This document shows positions 62,138 to 64,000 of a DNA stretch of 64,000 bases, piece by piece (position 1 is the stretch's first letter; every line of letters begins with the position of its first letter). The notes beneath the pieces were generated by a model that ran no database searches, was not told where the DNA came from, and saw only the letters and a list, made by a program, of their open reading frames with translations. The position numbers were made by a program, and so were the translations under genes. The DNA comes from Flavisolibacter ginsengisoli DSM 18119 (lineage in GTDB: Bacteria; Bacteroidota; Bacteroidia; Chitinophagales; Chitinophagaceae). The stretch lies in contig NZ_FQUU01000008.1 of assembly GCF_900129295.1 (NCBI RefSeq), forward strand, positions 124,001-188,000, in the 5' to 3' direction.

Positions 62138-63583
62138 ATGAAGAGTAAGTTTCACATCACCTTTTTAAGCATCGCTGTTTTATGTTTTAGCACATCTCTC
62201 TATGCGCAAAAAACCAAACAGGCAGGTGGACGCACCTATCCTGATTCCATTGCACCTGTGGGGATCATTAAAGGATTGAATGACGACCAATTACTGGAAG
62301 TAGTACAAAAGCAAACATTCAGGTATTTCTGGCATGGGGCTCACCCGGTGAGCGGGCTGGCGCTTGAAAGAAGCAATACGGTTCTGGCTGAACATTACTG
62401 GGACTATATTAATGAAGCCTGGGGAGAACCCAATTTCAGTAAAACACCTTTTGGCCCTGACGCTGGAGCTATAGGCGGAACAGGGTTTGGTATCATGAGT
62501 ACAGTGGTAGCTGTTAGCCGGGGCTGGATAGGGCGTGATACCGCTGTGAGACGATTGATAAAAATTGCTGACTTCCTCATCAAGGCTGATTGTTACCATG
62601 GTATCTACCCGCATTTTATGAATGGAAGAACGGGAAAGACCATTCCCTTTGACAGGCTGGATGATGGGGCTGACATTGTTGAAACCTCCTATCTGCTCAT
62701 GGGGTTTTTGTGTGCGAGAGAATACTTTAATAGTAGTGATCCAAGGGAAGTGTATTTACGTAACCGCATCAACCAGATGTGGGGTGCCGCCAATTGGAAC
62801 TGGCATACAAAAGGAGAAAATAAGTTGTATTGGCACTGGAGCCCTAATAACGATTTCGACATGAACTTTCCTGTGTGGGGATGGAATGAATGCCTGATCA
62901 CATATATCATGTCGGCTTCTTCACCTAACCATTCCATTTCTAAAGATGTATACAACGGATCCTGGGTAGGAAGTCCTGGCTTTAAAAACGGAAAGGAATA
63001 TTATGGATTCAAACTCCCCCTGGGAAATTATGATAAGGACAAGGGCGGACCATTATTCTTTGAACAATACACCTTCCAGGGTATTGACCCAAATGGACTA
63101 ACAGACTCCCTGGGTAATGACTATTTTATGCAGGGAAAAAACCACACCCTCATCAACAGGGCTTATTGTATTGAAAACCCCAAAAAGTATAAAGGTTATA
63201 GTGAAACCTGCTGGGGATTAACGGCAGGTGATAGTTATAAAGGCTATGTAGCCCATAGCCCGGAAAATGATCTCGGAGTGATTCAACCTACAGCAGCCAT
63301 TTCCTCAATGCCCTATACACCAAAGGAAAGCATGCACGCATTACGGTATTTCTATTATGGGCTTGGCAATAAGATCTGGAGCAAATATGGTTTTGTTGAT
63401 GGTTTCAGCATTCATCATAACTGGTATGCAAAAAGCCACCTGGCCATTGACCAGGGGCCAATCGTAGTGATGCTTGAGAATTACAGGACTGGATTGATTT
63501 GGAAGCTTTTCATGCAAATACCTGATATCCAGAATGGTTTAAAAAAATTGGGCTTTACCAGTAAATGGTTTAAAGAAAAATAG
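62138..63583 (+). CDS. GH144-like enzyme, copy 4
   Basis: The 481-residue enzyme has the signal peptide FLSIAVLCFSTSLYAQ. Motifs: TFRYFWHGAHPVSGLALERS, FGIMSTVVAVSRGWIGRDTA, YPHFMNGRTGKTIPF, the acidic motif LDDGADIVETSYL (around residues 174-186), CWGLTAGDSY and NYRTGLIWKLFMQIPDIQ. Compared with the other copies it has an extra ~20-residue insertion near residues 86-110 (EHYWDYINEAWGEPNF ... PFGPDAGA). It starts 4 bp after the phosphatase gene's stop, so the two are translationally coupled. This is support for a shared function. Confidence 0.9.
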   Translation: MKSKFHITFLSIAVLCFSTSLYAQKTKQAGGRTYPDSIAPVGIIKGLNDDQLLEVVQKQTFRYFWHGAHPVSGLALERSNTVLAEHYWDYINEAWGEPNFSKTPFGPDAGAIGGTGFGIMSTVVAVSRGWIGRDTAVRRLIKIADFLIKADCYHGIYPHFMNGRTGKTIPFDRLDDGADIVETSYLLMGFLCAREYFNSSDPREVYLRNRINQMWGAANWNWHTKGENKLYWHWSPNNDFDMNFPVWGWNECLITYIMSASSPNHSISKDVYNGSWVGSPGFKNGKEYYGFKLPLGNYDKDKGGPLFFEQYTFQGIDPNGLTDSLGNDYFMQGKNHTLINRAYCIENPKKYKGYSETCWGLTAGDSYKGYVAHSPENDLGVIQPTAAISSMPYTPKESMHALRYFYYGLGNKIWSKYGFVDGFSIHHNWYAKSHLAIDQGPIVVMLENYRTGLIWKLFMQIPDIQNGLKKLGFTSKWFKEK

Positions 63584-63620
63584 TGGCTGAACTTATTTTA
63601 CAACACTAAACTTATTTCGT

Positions 63621-64000
63621 ATGCATGATAAAATTTCAAGGGAAAGGTTTTTAAAAATGACCGCCCTTGCTGGTGCGGGGCTGTTGGTATCTTCCCTGGA
63701 AAGCTGGGCTGTGGCAACGAACGCCAAAAAGATCAAGGTTGCGGTAATAGGCTGTGGAAGTGTAAGTAACAGGTACCTGCCACAATTACTTTCCTCCTCA
63801 ATGATTGAAGTAGTCGGCCTTTGTGATATCAAATATGATCGTGCTCTTGCCCAGAACAAGCAATACAAGGTGAATGCAGCCACCTACCCTCATATTGACG
63901 CCATGTTAAAAGGTGTGCCTTTTGACATGATGGTTACACTAACTGATATGCAGGTTCATGGAGACCTGAATAAAAAGGCATTGCAGGCAGGGAGGCATGT
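63621..64000 (+). CDS. Gfo/Idh/MocA family oxidoreductase, exported (partial)
   Basis: This is the N-terminal 126 residues of a sugar-type NAD(P)-dependent oxidoreductase. The Rossmann motif IKVAVIGCGSVSNRYLPQLL lies at about residues 37-56, and the family blocks EVVGLCDIKYDRA and DMMVTLTDMQVHGDLNKKAL follow. A leader precedes it, MHDKISRERFLKMTALAGAG, of the Tat type but with Arg-Glu-Arg in place of the twin-Arg pair. It is probably exported to the periplasm. It lies 37 bp after GH144 copy 4 in the same operon and may modify sugar products. It is cut off by the window edge. Confidence 0.88.
   Translation, partial: MHDKISRERFLKMTALAGAGLLVSSLESWAVATNAKKIKVAVIGCGSVSNRYLPQLLSSSMIEVVGLCDIKYDRALAQNKQYKVNAATYPHIDAMLKGVPFDMMVTLTDMQVHGDLNKKALQAGRH

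Overview
The window looks like chromosomal DNA of a Bacteroidota member, most likely family Chitinophagaceae. This rests on several things seen in the sequence: a SusC/SusD pair with an ECF sigma factor and FecR, a type IX secretion (T9SS) sorting tail, promoters of the TTG/TAnnTTTG type, many short lipoproteins and TonB-type barrels, and four GH144-like enzymes (the founding GH144 enzyme came from Chitinophaga). No tRNA, rRNA, CRISPR array, insertion sequence or phage gene was seen. The family-level assignment is inference.

From 1 to about 39.6 kb the window is ordinary core genome in short operons. It starts with rpmB-rpmG-DUF4295-ftsY (minus strand). Then come lpdA, a FAD oxidoreductase, a secreted M43 protease, a glutaminyl cyclase-like lipoprotein, and an envelope operon (a large TPR protein, an outer-membrane barrel, an HU-CCDC81-like membrane protein and a methyltransferase). 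Next are a DoxX protein, a PBP4-type peptidase and cinA (divergent, start codons 37 bp apart), a 2-oxoacid dehydrogenase E2, an S9 peptidase, an ABC exporter, and the group mpl / exonuclease / polyprenol-phosphate glycosyltransferase. A redox and stress group (mini-lipoprotein, YtxJ, OsmC, HPF) and an MlaE-MlaF-MlaD lipid-transport operon complete this part. Two intergenic regions (1.9 kb and 36.7 kb) carry large imperfect palindromes.

From 40 kb to the right edge lies a glycan-use locus. It opens with two GH30 lipoproteins, followed by a terminator. A trans-envelope signalling cassette follows: ECF sigma, FecR and a SusC with an STN domain. SusD and a LamG-like surface lipoprotein come next. 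A seven-haem cytochrome lipoprotein on the opposite strand separates this block from a tight plus-strand operon: a CRTAC1-like FG-GAP/ASPIC lipoprotein, three GH144-like enzymes, an alkaline-phosphatase-superfamily enzyme, a fourth GH144-like enzyme and a Gfo/Idh/MocA oxidoreductase cut by the window edge.

My reading is that SusC/SusD import oligosaccharides made from a beta-glucan by surface GH30 and GH144 enzymes. The four GH144 copies differ in their accessory domains. The phosphatase or phosphodiesterase inside the array suggests a substrate with phosphorus-containing substituents, such as osmoregulated periplasmic or cyclic beta-1,2-glucans of other bacteria. That substrate proposal is inference and is the most interesting hypothesis here.
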